Shown: positions 49,314 through 58,178, counted from the stretch's first letter. The stretch: 64,000 nt of DNA from Streptomyces lincolnensis (GCF_001685355.1 NZ_CP016438.1:9176001-9240000), one strand, 5' to 3'. Translations and numbers: made by a program. The notes: generated from the letters alone by a model not told the origin.

Positions 49314-49985
49314 GTGACCCTCCTGCACATCGACGCCAGCGCCGACACGGCCGCCGACTCCGTCAGCAGGCGCCTGACCGGCCTGTTCGCCACCACCTGG
49401 CGGGCCCGCCGGCCGACGGCTCACTACCGGCACCGCGACCTGTGCGCGACCCCGGCCCCCGCGCTGACCCCGGCGTACGCCAGCCTCGGCCGCCGCGTGG
49501 AGCGCGCGGGTTTCGTCCCGCCGGACAAGGTCCCGGCGCTGGTCGAGAACGCCGCCGAGGAACGCGAGTGGCACCTGACCCGTCCGCTGATCGACGAACT
49601 GCTCGCCGCGGACACCGTGCTGCTCGGTGTGCCGATGTACAACTTCTCCGTCCCCGCGTCCCTGAAGGCGTGGATCGACCGCGTCACCTTTCCCGGCGCG
49701 TACGCCGACCCCGCCACCGGCGAGAGCCTGCTGAGGGACACCCGCGTGGTCGTGGTCATGGCGCGCGGCGGCGGTTACGGCCCCGGCACACCACGTGAGT
49801 CGTACGACTTCCAGACGCCCTATCTGAGGGCCTACTTCGGGAACCTCGGCGTGCGGACCACGCACTTCGTGGCCGCCGAGCTGACCCTCGCCGGACTGCT
49901 GCCGCACCTGGCGGACCTGACGGGGCTCGCGGACCAGTCCCTCGACCGGGCCAGGGCCGAGGTGACGGCGCTCGCCGCCGGTTGA
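49314..49985 (+). CDS. FMN-dependent NADH-azoreductase family protein
   Basis: The protein has 223 residues from GTG 49314 (GTG 49305 also possible). Flavodoxin-like fold: TLLHIDASADTAADSVSRRL binds the FMN phosphate, followed by LLGVPMYNFSVPASLKAWIDRV and MARGGGYG. AzoR enzymes reduce azo compounds and quinones by two-electron transfer, protecting against electrophilic quinones. Divergence from the ECF41 sigma gene suggests it belongs to that regulon. The stop is two bases from the stop of the convergent TetR gene. Confidence 0.93.
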   Translation: MTLLHIDASADTAADSVSRRLTGLFATTWRARRPTAHYRHRDLCATPAPALTPAYASLGRRVERAGFVPPDKVPALVENAAEEREWHLTRPLIDELLAADTVLLGVPMYNFSVPASLKAWIDRVTFPGAYADPATGESLLRDTRVVVVMARGGGYGPGTPRESYDFQTPYLRAYFGNLGVRTTHFVAAELTLAGLLPHLADLTGLADQSLDRARAEVTALAAG

Positions 49986-49987
49986 TC

Positions 49988-50539
49988 TCAGCGGGACTCC
50001 AGCAGCGACCGGGCCGCCTCGCGGGCCTCGACGGCCGGCCCGGTGCTCCCGTTGATCCCCGCCGTGACCATGGCGCCCTCGGCCAGCAGGAACAGGGGCC
50101 CGGCCAGGGCGGCGGGGTGCCCGGCAGCGGTCACGAGGGAGGTCAGGTAGTCGGCGAACGCCCGCTTGTGGGCCCGCACTTGAGCCGCCACGCGCTCCGA
50201 GGTGGCGCCCAGTTCGCCGTAGGAGTTGATCCAGGCGCATCCGTGGAAGCCCTCCTCGCCGAACCACAGTTCCAGCCAGTCGAAGACGGCGAGGACGCGC
50301 AGCCCGGGGTCCTGCTCGCGCTCCACATGGGCGGCGAGCCGTCCGCGCCAGCGCCCGTCGCGCCGCTCCAGATAGGCCTCGACCAACTGCTCCTTCGCGG
50401 GGAAGAGCTGGTAGAGCCGCTTCAGGGACACCCCGGACGCGCCCCGGACGTCGTCCATGCCGACGGCCTGGATGCCTCGCCCGTAGAACAGCTCCTCGGC
50501 GGCGTCCAACGCCCGCTCCCGGGCCACTGCGCTGTCCAT
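49988..50539 (-). CDS. TetR family regulator
   Basis: The protein has 183 residues. HTH at residues about 8-55 (ALDAAEELFYGRGIQAVGMDDVRGASGVSLKRLYQLFPAKEQLV). The C-terminal domain, with CAWINSYGELG, resembles regulators of NTF2-like or alkylhydroperoxidase genes. It diverges from the NTF2-like gene, and two strong palindromes with the half-site GAGAACG lie between, one covering the neighbour's promoter. It probably represses itself and the NTF2-like operon. Confidence 0.92.
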   Translation of the reverse strand: MDSAVARERALDAAEELFYGRGIQAVGMDDVRGASGVSLKRLYQLFPAKEQLVEAYLERRDGRWRGRLAAHVEREQDPGLRVLAVFDWLELWFGEEGFHGCAWINSYGELGATSERVAAQVRAHKRAFADYLTSLVTAAGHPAALAGPLFLLAEGAMVTAGINGSTGPAVEAREAARSLLESR

Positions 50540-50552
50540 GTCCGACCACTCC

Positions 50553-50612
50553 TTGACGCGAGAACGAGCGTTCTCCTACGGTAGCAGCCACCCCGGAGAA
50601 CGCACGTTCTCC
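50553..50612. promoter_or_regulatory. Promoter with two TetR operators
   Basis: Operator A, 50560-50575, is GAGAACG-AG-CGTTCTC; operator B, 50595-50612, is GGAGAACG-CA-CGTTCTCC; both perfect. TTGACG (50553-50558), an 18-base spacer and TACGGT (50577-50582) form a plausible rightward promoter in which operator A fills the spacer. This is a textbook repression layout for the NTF2-like operon. Confidence 0.8.
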
Positions 50613-50634
50613 CTTGCTGCTTCCGGAGGATCCC

Positions 50635-51093
50635 ATGTCCGACCGCCCGCCCCTGCCGCCCTTCACCCGCGAGACGGCCGCCCAGAAGGTCCAGGCCGCC
50701 GAGGATGCCTGGAACACCCGCGACCCCCACCGGGTGGCGCTCGCCTACTCCGAGGACTCGGTGTGGCGCAACCGCGACACCTTCGTCACCGGCCGCGCCC
50801 GGATCGTCGAGTTCCTCACCGCCAAGTGGGCCCGCGAGCACGAGTACGCCCTGCGCAAGGACCTGTGGGCCTTCGACGGCAACCGCATCGCGGTCCGCTT
50901 CCAGTACGAGTGCCGGGACGCCGAGGGTCAGTGGTGGCGGTCGTACGGCAACGAACTGTGGGAGTTCGACGAGCACGGGCTGATGACCCGGCGCGAGGCC
51001 AGCATCAACGACATGGCGATCGAGGAGAAGGAGCGCCGCATCATCGGCCCGCGGCCCGCATCCGAGCGGGGGCTGTCCTTCCCGCTTCAGTAG
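50635..51093 (+). CDS. NTF2-like nuclear transport factor family protein (DUF1348)
   Basis: The protein has 152 residues; ATG 50635 follows GGAGG. It has a compact cone-shaped NTF2 fold ([43 protein letters not shown]) and continues [21 protein letters not shown], all typical of DUF1348. Some relatives bind small hydrophobic ligands or act as isomerases; the substrate is unknown. Controlled by the divergent TetR. A flavoprotein gene follows after nine bases, probably in the same operon. Confidence 0.92.
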   Translation: MSDRPPLPPFTRETAAQKVQAAEDAWNTRDPHRVALAYSEDSVWRNRDTFVTGRARIVEFLTAKWAREHEYALRKDLWAFDGNRIAVRFQYECRDAEGQWWRSYGNELWEFDEHGLMTRREASINDMAIEEKERRIIGPRPASERGLSFPLQ

Positions 51094-51102
51094 GGTTCCC
51101 CG

Positions 51103-51621
51103 GTGACCGACCAGGACGAGACACCGCCCTTTCTGTACGTCGTCGTCTGCGCCGCCGGTGTCGCCGCGGACGTCGGCGAGCTGATCGCCGCCGCGCAGGA
51201 ACGGCGGTGGCGGGTCGGCGTGTTCGCGACACCGACCGCCATGAACGGCTTCTTCGACCCGGCCGCCGTCGAGGCGCGCACCGGCCGCCCGATCCGCTCC
51301 GCCTGGCGCCGCCCGGGCGACCCGCGGCCCTTCCCGGACCCCGACGCGGTCGTGGTGGCCCCGGCCACCTTCAACACGATCAACAAGTGGGCGGCCGGTA
51401 TCGCCGACACCCTCGCATTGGGCACCCTGTGCGAGGTCTCCGGCCAGGGCGTCCCGATCGGCGTCCTGCCCTGCGTCTCCGACGCGCTCGCCGCGCATCC
51501 CGCCTACCAGGACAGCCTGATACGGCTGCGCGGGATGGGCGTGCGGTTCGCGGACCCCGGCCAGGACGGGGAGTTCGCATGGGAGCGGGCGCTGGACCTG
51601 GTCGGGCGGACCGGACGGTGA
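51103..51621 (+). CDS. HFCD-family flavoprotein (PPC-decarboxylase-like)
   Basis: The protein has 172 residues from GTG 51103. Flavoprotein fold: YVVVCAAGVAADVGELIAAAQERRW, FATPTAMNGF and the conserved APATFNTINKWAAGIAD, with PxNxxxW-like spacing. The family covers phosphopantothenoylcysteine decarboxylase and lantibiotic-type decarboxylases, but short stand-alone Streptomyces versions lack assigned substrates. It probably binds FMN. Located in the TetR-controlled operon behind the NTF2-like gene. Confidence 0.88.
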   Translation: MTDQDETPPFLYVVVCAAGVAADVGELIAAAQERRWRVGVFATPTAMNGFFDPAAVEARTGRPIRSAWRRPGDPRPFPDPDAVVVAPATFNTINKWAAGIADTLALGTLCEVSGQGVPIGVLPCVSDALAAHPAYQDSLIRLRGMGVRFADPGQDGEFAWERALDLVGRTGR

Positions 51622-51727
51622 CGAGGGACGGCGGGCGGGACCGGCGACACAGGGTCCGTCGGGCAGGGAGCGCACATGACGTCGTACGCTCCCCTTCACA
51701 CCCACCTCGACGGCAGGAGCGGCAACG

Positions 51728-52696
51728 ATGCAGTACGTGAAGCTCGGTTCGACGGGTCTGGACGTCTCGCGGGTCTGTCTGGGCTGTATGTCCTACGGCC
51801 TGCCCGACCGCGGCGTGCACGAGTGGACCCTCGACGAGGAGGCCTCGCGTCCGTTGATCCGGCAGGCGCTGGAGGCCGGGATCACCTTCTTCGACACGGC
51901 GAACGTCTACTCCGACGGCACCAGCGAGGAGATCGTCGGCAAGGCCCTCGCGGACTTCGCGAACCGCGACGAGATCGTGCTCGCCACCAAGGTGAACGGC
52001 CGGATGCGGCCCGGGACCAACGCCGCCGGACTGTCCCGCAAGGCAATCATGACGGAGATCGACCACAGCCTGACCCGCCTCGGCACCGACTACGTCGACC
52101 TTTACCAGATCCACCGCTTCGACCCGCACACCCCGGTCGAGGAGACGATGGAGGCCCTGCACGACCTGGTCAAGGCGGGCAAGGTGCGCTACATCGGGGC
52201 GAGTTCGATGTACGCCTGGCAGTTCTCCAAGATGCAGTACACCGCCGAACGGCACGGCTGGACGAAGTTCGTCTCCATGCAGAACCACTACAACCTCCTC
52301 TACCGCGAGGAGGAGCGCGAGATGCTGCCTCTCTGTGCCGACCAGCGCGTCAGTGCCCTGCCGTGGAGCCCGCTCGCCCGCGGCCGCCTCACCCGCGACT
52401 GGGGCACCGTCACCGAACGCAGCGCCAACGACGACTTCGGCAGCCGCCTCTACCAGGAGGGCGACCGGGCCATCGTCGAGGCGGTCACCCGCATCGCGAA
52501 CGACCGAGGCGTGCCCCGCGCCCAGGTGGCCCTCGCCTGGCTGCTGGCCCAGGACACGGTGGCCGCGCCGATCGTGGGCGCGGGCAAGCCCCACCACATC
52601 GAGGACGCGGTGGCCGCGGTCGAACTGGAGCTGAGCGACAAGGAGATCGAGGAGCTGGAGCAGCCTTACACGGCCCGTCCGATCTCCGGCCACTGA
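51728..52696 (+). CDS. Aldo/keto reductase
   Basis: The protein has 322 residues; GGAGCGG lies upstream. AKR barrel with the catalytic tetrad regions FFDTANVY (Asp/Tyr), TKVNG (Lys) and IHRF (His), and the NADPH-binding C-terminal IVGAGKPHHIEDAV. It resembles the YajO/GSP69-like group of general aldehyde reductases. The substrate is unknown. The stop lies two bases from the convergent PhyH stop. Confidence 0.93.
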   Translation: MQYVKLGSTGLDVSRVCLGCMSYGLPDRGVHEWTLDEEASRPLIRQALEAGITFFDTANVYSDGTSEEIVGKALADFANRDEIVLATKVNGRMRPGTNAAGLSRKAIMTEIDHSLTRLGTDYVDLYQIHRFDPHTPVEETMEALHDLVKAGKVRYIGASSMYAWQFSKMQYTAERHGWTKFVSMQNHYNLLYREEEREMLPLCADQRVSALPWSPLARGRLTRDWGTVTERSANDDFGSRLYQEGDRAIVEAVTRIANDRGVPRAQVALAWLLAQDTVAAPIVGAGKPHHIEDAVAAVELELSDKEIEELEQPYTARPISGH

Positions 52697-52698
52697 GG

Positions 52699-53490
52699 CT
52701 AATGGGGCCCGTGCGGTTCGAACTCGGTACCGCACGGGCCTGCGCCCTCGCTCTCGGCCAGCCGCACCCGCTCGCCGCTCATCGCGATGGTCCGGTAGTA
52801 CTCCCCGATCCGCTCGGTCGACGCCCCCACGTAGTGCCCGATGAACGACCGCCGGAACCGGTCCGTGGTGCCGTTGGGCTGTGAGCCGTGCACCAGACTG
52901 CCGTTGAAGAACAACACGTCCCCCGGAGACATGTCGACCGGCACGGTCGCGAGCCCCGCGGGCGGCGGCACGAATTCCCGCGCGAAGGACACCTCCGCGT
53001 CCGCCTCCTCCGGACAGAACAGGTCCATCCGGTGGGTGCCGGGCACGACCTCCAGACCGCCGTTGTCCCGGTCGATCACATCGCAGGCGACCCACGCCGC
53101 CACACACGTGCCCGGCTCGACCCGCAGATAGAAGTTGTCCTGGTGCAGCGCCTGCCCCCGGGCCCCCGGCGGCTTGAAATAGAACATGCTCTGCGCGGCC
53201 AGCACCTCCTCGCCGAGCAGTGATTCCAGGATGTCCCGCAGCCGCGGATCCAGCAGGAAACGCCGAGCGGGTTCCTCGATCTCGTGCGGCTGCATCACCC
53301 GGGGATAGCGGTGCAGCGGATCCTCCGACACGCGCGGCGAGAAGTGCCCCGGCACCGGTCCCGCCGCGTGCAGCGCCGCGAACCGGGCGCACAGCCCGTC
53401 GATCTCCTCCGATCCGAACAGTCCGCGGACGACCATGAAGCCGTCCTCCTGGAACCGCTGGACCCCTGTCGCGATATCCGTGACTGTCAT
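52699..53490 (-). CDS. Phytanoyl-CoA dioxygenase (PhyH) family protein
   Basis: The protein has 263 residues; ATG 53490 follows GAAGGGG (a longer in-frame start at 53547 is not needed). Fe(II)/2-oxoglutarate facial triad: HQDNFYL (His-x-Asp) and the distal His in LVHGSQPN, with Arg in TDRFRRSF binding 2-oxoglutarate. PhyH homologues hydroxylate small molecules such as ectoine, phosphonates or fatty acyl groups. It diverges from an AraC regulator, a pairing seen repeatedly in Streptomyces, so the AraC protein is its likely activator. Confidence 0.92.
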   Translation of the reverse strand: MTVTDIATGVQRFQEDGFMVVRGLFGSEEIDGLCARFAALHAAGPVPGHFSPRVSEDPLHRYPRVMQPHEIEEPARRFLLDPRLRDILESLLGEEVLAAQSMFYFKPPGARGQALHQDNFYLRVEPGTCVAAWVACDVIDRDNGGLEVVPGTHRMDLFCPEEADAEVSFAREFVPPPAGLATVPVDMSPGDVLFFNGSLVHGSQPNGTTDRFRRSFIGHYVGASTERIGEYYRTIAMSGERVRLAESEGAGPCGTEFEPHGPH

Positions 53491-53579
53491 GTGTCCCCTT
53501 CGATCCGCTTCCTGATTCTCGTCGCCGAGGTGTGTTCCACTCGTCACGCTAGGCCGCCGTGCCCCTCAGGAGGATGCCC

Positions 53580-54497
53580 GTGACCGCTGGCGGATTGCCC
53601 GAGACCGCTGCCGCCCCCGGCGATCCCGCCCCGCCGCCGGGCCTGGTGGTGGTCGGCCGCTTCGACGAGCGGCCGGGATACGGCGTCGACCGGCCCCGGG
53701 GATCGGACAGTTGGCTGTTCACCTGGACGACCGGCGGACGGGGCCGACTGCGCCAGGGGAGTACCGGGACCGGGGCGGGCGCCGGGGACCTGGTGGTCCT
53801 GGGACCGGGCGTCCGGCACGGCTACGGCGTCGAACAGGGCGCCACGCACTGGGAGTTCTGGTGGGTGCACTGCGGGGCCAGACCGTCCTGGCACCCCTGG
53901 CTCCGGCCGTACGGCACGGGCGACGGGATGTACGTCGTGCCCGGCGCGTCCGGAAAGCCGCACGGCCGGATCGAGGCGGCCTTCGGCCGGATGCTCGCCG
54001 ACGCCCGCTGGACCGGGACCGGGGCGCCTCCCGCCACCCCGTCGGCGGACGACCGGGTGGCGGTGGCGTACTCCACCACCGCCAGGGAACTCGCCCTGTC
54101 CGCGCTGGAAGAGGTCCTCCTGCTCACGGCCGGCGCCGCGCACGCCCCGCCGGACCGGACCGGCGTCGATCCCCGGGTGCGCAGGGTCCAGGAGCTGATC
54201 GCGGCCGACCCCGGAGCCCCGCACACCGTCCGTTCGCTCGCCGACAGCGTCTCGCTCTCGCCGTCCCGGTTCGCCCACCTCTTCACCCGGCAGCTCGGCC
54301 GGTCCCCGATGCGGGCACTGCGCGAGGCGCGCCTGCGGCACGCCGCCCGGCTGCTGGAGGGCACCGACCTGTCCGTGGAACGGATTTCGGCCGCCTCCGG
54401 CTTCGCCAGCCCGTTCCACTTCAACCGGGTCTTCCGCGAACACCACGGGCTGCCGCCGGGGGCCTACCGGGCACGCTGCTCAATGGTTGGAACATGA
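53580..54497 (+). CDS. AraC family transcriptional regulator
   Basis: The protein has 305 residues from GTG 53580, with AGGAGG six bases upstream (an ATG six bases earlier sits inside that element). An N-terminal cupin-like AraC-binding domain (about 20-150) is followed by two HTHs (about 205-290: VRSLADSVSLSPSRFAHLFTRQLG and RISAASGFASPFHFNRVFREHHG). Ligand-responsive activator, most likely of the divergent PhyH gene. Confidence 0.93.
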   Translation: MTAGGLPETAAAPGDPAPPPGLVVVGRFDERPGYGVDRPRGSDSWLFTWTTGGRGRLRQGSTGTGAGAGDLVVLGPGVRHGYGVEQGATHWEFWWVHCGARPSWHPWLRPYGTGDGMYVVPGASGKPHGRIEAAFGRMLADARWTGTGAPPATPSADDRVAVAYSTTARELALSALEEVLLLTAGAAHAPPDRTGVDPRVRRVQELIAADPGAPHTVRSLADSVSLSPSRFAHLFTRQLGRSPMRALREARLRHAARLLEGTDLSVERISAASGFASPFHFNRVFREHHGLPPGAYRARCSMVGT

Positions 54498-54864
54498 TCT
54501 CGCGGGACCGGCCGGATGCACGGTGTAGTGGCCGTTCAATGGTTTGAGTGGTCGCGGTGTGCGGCCAAGTGAATCCCATTTCCAAATCAAGGCGCCGATG
54601 CGACCGTAAACACCTAAGATGCCGGGGCTTGACGGCGGGTCAAATCCAGGCTGCGCGCACGCAAAGCACAAAAGCGCGAGATCTCTTGTTAGGTATCGCT
54701 GACCTGTGCAAAGGTGTGGCGTGTCGGCGCACAGACCATACACATTTTTCGTTGCGCCCAAGTGACCACTCTCGTACGCCCCATCATGCTTCAAAAGAGC
54801 TGTCCAGGCGGACGTACCCATTGGTATGGACTTTATGCAGCAGGTCCTCGGGAGGAATACCGCC
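54498..54864. promoter_or_regulatory. 367-bp AT-richer leader upstream of the sigma-like/RICIN gene
   Basis: This is the longest clean regulatory gap in the window and is visibly richer in A/T. It contains TTGAC-GGCGG-GTCAA (54629-54643), GAGATCTC within 54679-54687, CTGTGC/GCACAG arms (54704-54709 and 54729-54734) and TACC-CATT-GGTA near 54818. No coding frame is convincing. It probably carries one or more promoters and regulator sites. Confidence 0.5.
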
Positions 54865-56844
54865 GTGAAAGACGCAGGGCTGTCGAATTCTCCGACTCCC
54901 GCTCGCCCGTCCGCCGTCACGGACGAGCAACTCAGTGCCGAGCTCAAGAAGTGGAGTGGAGCGGCCCCCGCGCTGCAACCGGTCGGTGAACTCCTCGACC
55001 GGCACTGGGAAGCCGCCTTCGCCTACGCCCGGCTCTGCACCGACGGCGTCCGTCCCGCGGGAATGCTCACGACCGCGGCATTCACCAGACTCTTCGGCGA
55101 AACGCTGCGCCAGACCGGGCCGACCTCTGCCTGGCGGCCCCGACTCCTCGTCACGGTGCGCCGTATCGCCGCCGAATGGGACACCGACCGCAGACGCGAC
55201 ATGCTCCACCCGGAGCTGAGAGCCGACACCGGCGACGGGGACCGGGCCACGGCCCGGCTGCTGCCGCCGGCCGACCGGCGGGTGCTGTCCGGGGCGTTCC
55301 AGCGGGTGCCGCAGTCGGCCCGCTGCCTGCTGTGGCACGTCGAGGTCGAGGCCGAGCCGCTCGCCGTACCCGCCGCGCTGCTGGGCCTGGACGAGGAGGA
55401 CGCCCGGGTCGAACTCGGTCGTGCCCGCGAGCGGCTGCGCGAGGAGTGCCTCCAGGTCCACCGCGAACTCGCGCCCGAGCAGGAGTGCCGCCACTACCTC
55501 CGGCTGCTCGACGTGACCTACCGCCGCGGCGGCGTCGACATCGACAAGGACCTGCGCGCCCATCTGGAAGGGTGCAGGCACTGTCGGCGCACCGCCGACC
55601 AGTTGCACCAGTTCAACCAGGGACTCGGCGGCGCGCTGGCCGAGGCCGTGCTCGGCTGGGCCGCGCAGACCTATCACGAGACCCGCGCGCACATGAACGC
55701 CGTACCTGAGGAGCCTGATGCCCCGCCCGCGCCGGCCGCGCGGGAGATACCGGCCCCGCCGATCATGGGCGAGTCGTTCTTCCCGCTGCCGGACGCCGTG
55801 CCCCCGCTGCCCGCGCGGATGCCCGAAGTTCCCGCGCCCGAAGTTCCCGCGTCCGAAGCTCCGGCGGCCGGTCCGCGCAGCCGCGCTCGCGCCGTCTCGC
55901 ACCGCTCCAGCCACAAGAAGGCGCCCCGGCGCGTCGGCCGCCGCAACCTCGGGGCGGCCGTCCTGACCGTGAGCGGGCTCATCGTCCTGCCCCTGGTGCT
56001 GTGGTCCTCCCTCGGTTCGTCCGACGGGACCGGCACGGCCGGCGACGCCACCCCCTCGGACGCGGCGGACACCGACACGGGCGCCTCGGCCTCCGACCCG
56101 TCCTGGGCCGGTGCCGGTGACGCGAAGCAGGGCACCCTGCGCGGCCGGCTGCACAACGTGGCCTCCGGGCTGTGCGTCGGCGTCGTCGGCGGGAAGGCCG
56201 TCAAGGGAGCGGAGACCGAACTCACCAAGTGCTCCTCGGTGGCCGGCCAGCAGTGGTCGTACGACACCGACGGGCTGCTGCGCAGCGCGGAGGACCCCGA
56301 CCTCTGCCTGGACTCCCACCTCGGCTACTCGGTGCAACTGGCCCCCTGCACGGGCGCGTCCACGGCCGGCGCCAAGAACATCCGCTACGACTTCACCCTC
56401 CAGGGCACTCTGGTGCCCCGCTGGGACCAGGACCTGGCCCTCACCCCCGCGGCCACCGACGGGGCGGGCGCCCTGGTCGTCAAGGCCCGCGACGACGCCG
56501 CCGAACAGCGTTGGGTGATCGACACCTCCCAGCCCGACCCGCAGATGGAAGTGGTCAACTGGGGCGCGGAGGCCACACCTTCGAAGACGCCCACCCCCAA
56601 GGCGTCGAAGTCACCCACGCCGACGCCCACCCCGCCCCCGTCCACCACCCCGCCGGCCCCCAGGACGACCCCGACGCCGACCCCGTCGGCCACGGCCCCG
56701 TCGAACGCGTACTGCTACTACAACCCCTCCTACTGCTACGGAGGCGGCCAGTACGGCGGGTACCCGGGCTACGGCGGCGGCTATGGCGGAGGTTATGGCG
56801 GTGGCTACGGCGGTTACGGCGGCGGGTACGACGGTCGCCGCTGA
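54865..56844 (+). CDS. Sigma-like / zinc-motif / transmembrane / RICIN-lectin protein
   Basis: The protein has 659 residues from GTG 54865 (GGGAGG eight bases upstream; an ATG at 54826 lacks one). Residues 35-110 resemble sigma-70 region 2 (HWEAAFAYARLCTDG) and 140-195 a region-4 HTH (RARERLREE end). Then comes H233-x3-C237-x2-C240, the zinc anti-sigma spacing; an Ala/Pro-rich stretch; one membrane helix (363-384); an extracellular ricin beta-trefoil (about 423-552, with QQWSYD and EQRWVI); a Pro/Thr linker; and a Gly/Tyr tail of GGY repeats. It thus joins a cytosolic sigma-like/anti-sigma-like half to an outside carbohydrate-binding half. Signalling is an inference. Confidence 0.88.
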   Translation: MKDAGLSNSPTPARPSAVTDEQLSAELKKWSGAAPALQPVGELLDRHWEAAFAYARLCTDGVRPAGMLTTAAFTRLFGETLRQTGPTSAWRPRLLVTVRRIAAEWDTDRRRDMLHPELRADTGDGDRATARLLPPADRRVLSGAFQRVPQSARCLLWHVEVEAEPLAVPAALLGLDEEDARVELGRARERLREECLQVHRELAPEQECRHYLRLLDVTYRRGGVDIDKDLRAHLEGCRHCRRTADQLHQFNQGLGGALAEAVLGWAAQTYHETRAHMNAVPEEPDAPPAPAAREIPAPPIMGESFFPLPDAVPPLPARMPEVPAPEVPASEAPAAGPRSRARAVSHRSSHKKAPRRVGRRNLGAAVLTVSGLIVLPLVLWSSLGSSDGTGTAGDATPSDAADTDTGASASDPSWAGAGDAKQGTLRGRLHNVASGLCVGVVGGKAVKGAETELTKCSSVAGQQWSYDTDGLLRSAEDPDLCLDSHLGYSVQLAPCTGASTAGAKNIRYDFTLQGTLVPRWDQDLALTPAATDGAGALVVKARDDAAEQRWVIDTSQPDPQMEVVNWGAEATPSKTPTPKASKSPTPTPTPPPSTTPPAPRTTPTPTPSATAPSNAYCYYNPSYCYGGGQYGGYPGYGGGYGGGYGGGYGGYGGGYDGRR

Positions 56845-56852
56845 CCGCCGGC

Positions 56853-58133
56853 TCAGACCCCGACGAGCCAGAGCGACGCCCACAGCGCGAGCACCGCGGG
56901 GACGAGGGCGGCCGGCACGGTCAGCAGGCCGAGCCGGGTGAACTCGCCGAGGTCGACGTCGTGCTCGTGCCGGTGCGCGATGCGCCGCCACAGCAGCGTG
57001 GCCAGTGACCCGGCGTAGGTGAGGTTCGGGCCGATGTTCACCCCGAGCAGCACCGCGAGTACGGCGCCGGGTCCGGCCGCCGCGGTCAGCGGCAGCAGGA
57101 CCAGCACCGCGGGCAGGTTGTTGATCAGGTTCGCCAGGACGGCGGCCAGCACGGCGATGCCCAGCAGCGCGGCGAGCCCCGTCCCCTCGGGCAGCAGGTG
57201 CCGCAGCCCGTCGGCCAGGCCGTTGTCGACGACCGCGCGCACGACGACACCGAGCGCCAGGACGAACGCCAGGAACGCCGGCGAGGCGGCCCGCACCACA
57301 CCGAGCGGGGTGTCCTGTCGCCGGAGCAGCGCCCGCCCGGCCAGTACGAGCGCTCCGGCGAGGGCGGCCCAGGCGGGTTCGACGCCGACGGCGGAGGTCA
57401 CCACGAATCCGGCGAGTGTGCAGCCCACGGTGACCAGCGCGAAGACCGGCAGCGTGGGTGCTTCGGCCGGCTCGGGGGAGGGGGCGACCTCCAGTAGTTC
57501 GCGGGCGAAGAAGCGCCGGAAGACCAGGTACTCGGCGGCGATCGCGACCAGCCAGGGCAGTGCCATCAGCGCCGCGAACCGGGTGAAGCTCAGCCCGCTG
57601 GCCGCGAACGCCAGCAGGTTGGTGAGGTTGGAGACCGGCAGCAGCAGTGAGGCCGTGTTCGACAGGTGCGCGCTCGCGTAGGCGTGCGGCTTGGCGGGGA
57701 CGCCCATGCGGGTGGCGGTGACGAACACCACCGGCGTCAGCAGCACCACCGTGGCGTCCAGGCTGAGGACGGCCGTGATCGCCGACGCCAGCACGAACAC
57801 CGCGGTCAGCAGCCGCCCGGGCGAGCCCGCCGCCCGCCGGGCCATCCAGGCCCCGCACGCGTGGAAGAGCCCCTCGACGTCACAGAAGTGGGCCAGCACC
57901 AGCACGGCGGCCAGGAACCCGACGACCGGCCCGAGCCGTTCGACCTCCTGCCACGCGTGCTCCGGCGAGATGATCCCGGTCGCGATCGCCAGCCCCGCCG
58001 CCGGGACCGCGAGCACCGCCTCCGGCCATCCGAAGGGACGCAGGACCGCCCAGGCGAGTACGGCGACGAGCAGCAGGACGGAGACGGTTTCGGCGAGCGG
58101 GGAGTTCAGGGCGGATCCTTCAAGCGTGAACAA
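56853..58133 (-). CDS. ArsB/NhaD (SLC13-type) ion transporter
   Basis: The protein has 426 residues from a TTG at 58133; the ribosome-binding site is weak, and a CTG slightly downstream after GAAGGA is an alternative. About 11 membrane helices with the duplicated ion-transporter signatures LSLDATVVLLTPV, SNLTNLLAFAASG, NLINNLPAVLVLLPL and GVNIGPNLTYAGSLATLLWRR. This is the arsenite/antimonite efflux (ArsB) and Na+/H+ antiporter fold. No arsR or arsC lies nearby, so the ion is uncertain. The stop is eight bases from the stop of the convergent RICIN gene. Confidence 0.88.
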   Translation of the reverse strand: MFTLEGSALNSPLAETVSVLLLVAVLAWAVLRPFGWPEAVLAVPAAGLAIATGIISPEHAWQEVERLGPVVGFLAAVLVLAHFCDVEGLFHACGAWMARRAAGSPGRLLTAVFVLASAITAVLSLDATVVLLTPVVFVTATRMGVPAKPHAYASAHLSNTASLLLPVSNLTNLLAFAASGLSFTRFAALMALPWLVAIAAEYLVFRRFFARELLEVAPSPEPAEAPTLPVFALVTVGCTLAGFVVTSAVGVEPAWAALAGALVLAGRALLRRQDTPLGVVRAASPAFLAFVLALGVVVRAVVDNGLADGLRHLLPEGTGLAALLGIAVLAAVLANLINNLPAVLVLLPLTAAAGPGAVLAVLLGVNIGPNLTYAGSLATLLWRRIAHRHEHDVDLGEFTRLGLLTVPAALVPAVLALWASLWLVGV

Positions 58134-58178
58134 GTGTGCGCGTCCATGAAACCAGGTGCGGGTAAGAAACCCGCCGGC

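Noticed and set aside
56740..56840. GGY-rich DNA at the RICIN gene end as a tandem-repeat element
   Set aside because: It is an in-frame, imperfect Gly/Tyr coding tract, better described as a protein tail than as a separate repeat element.
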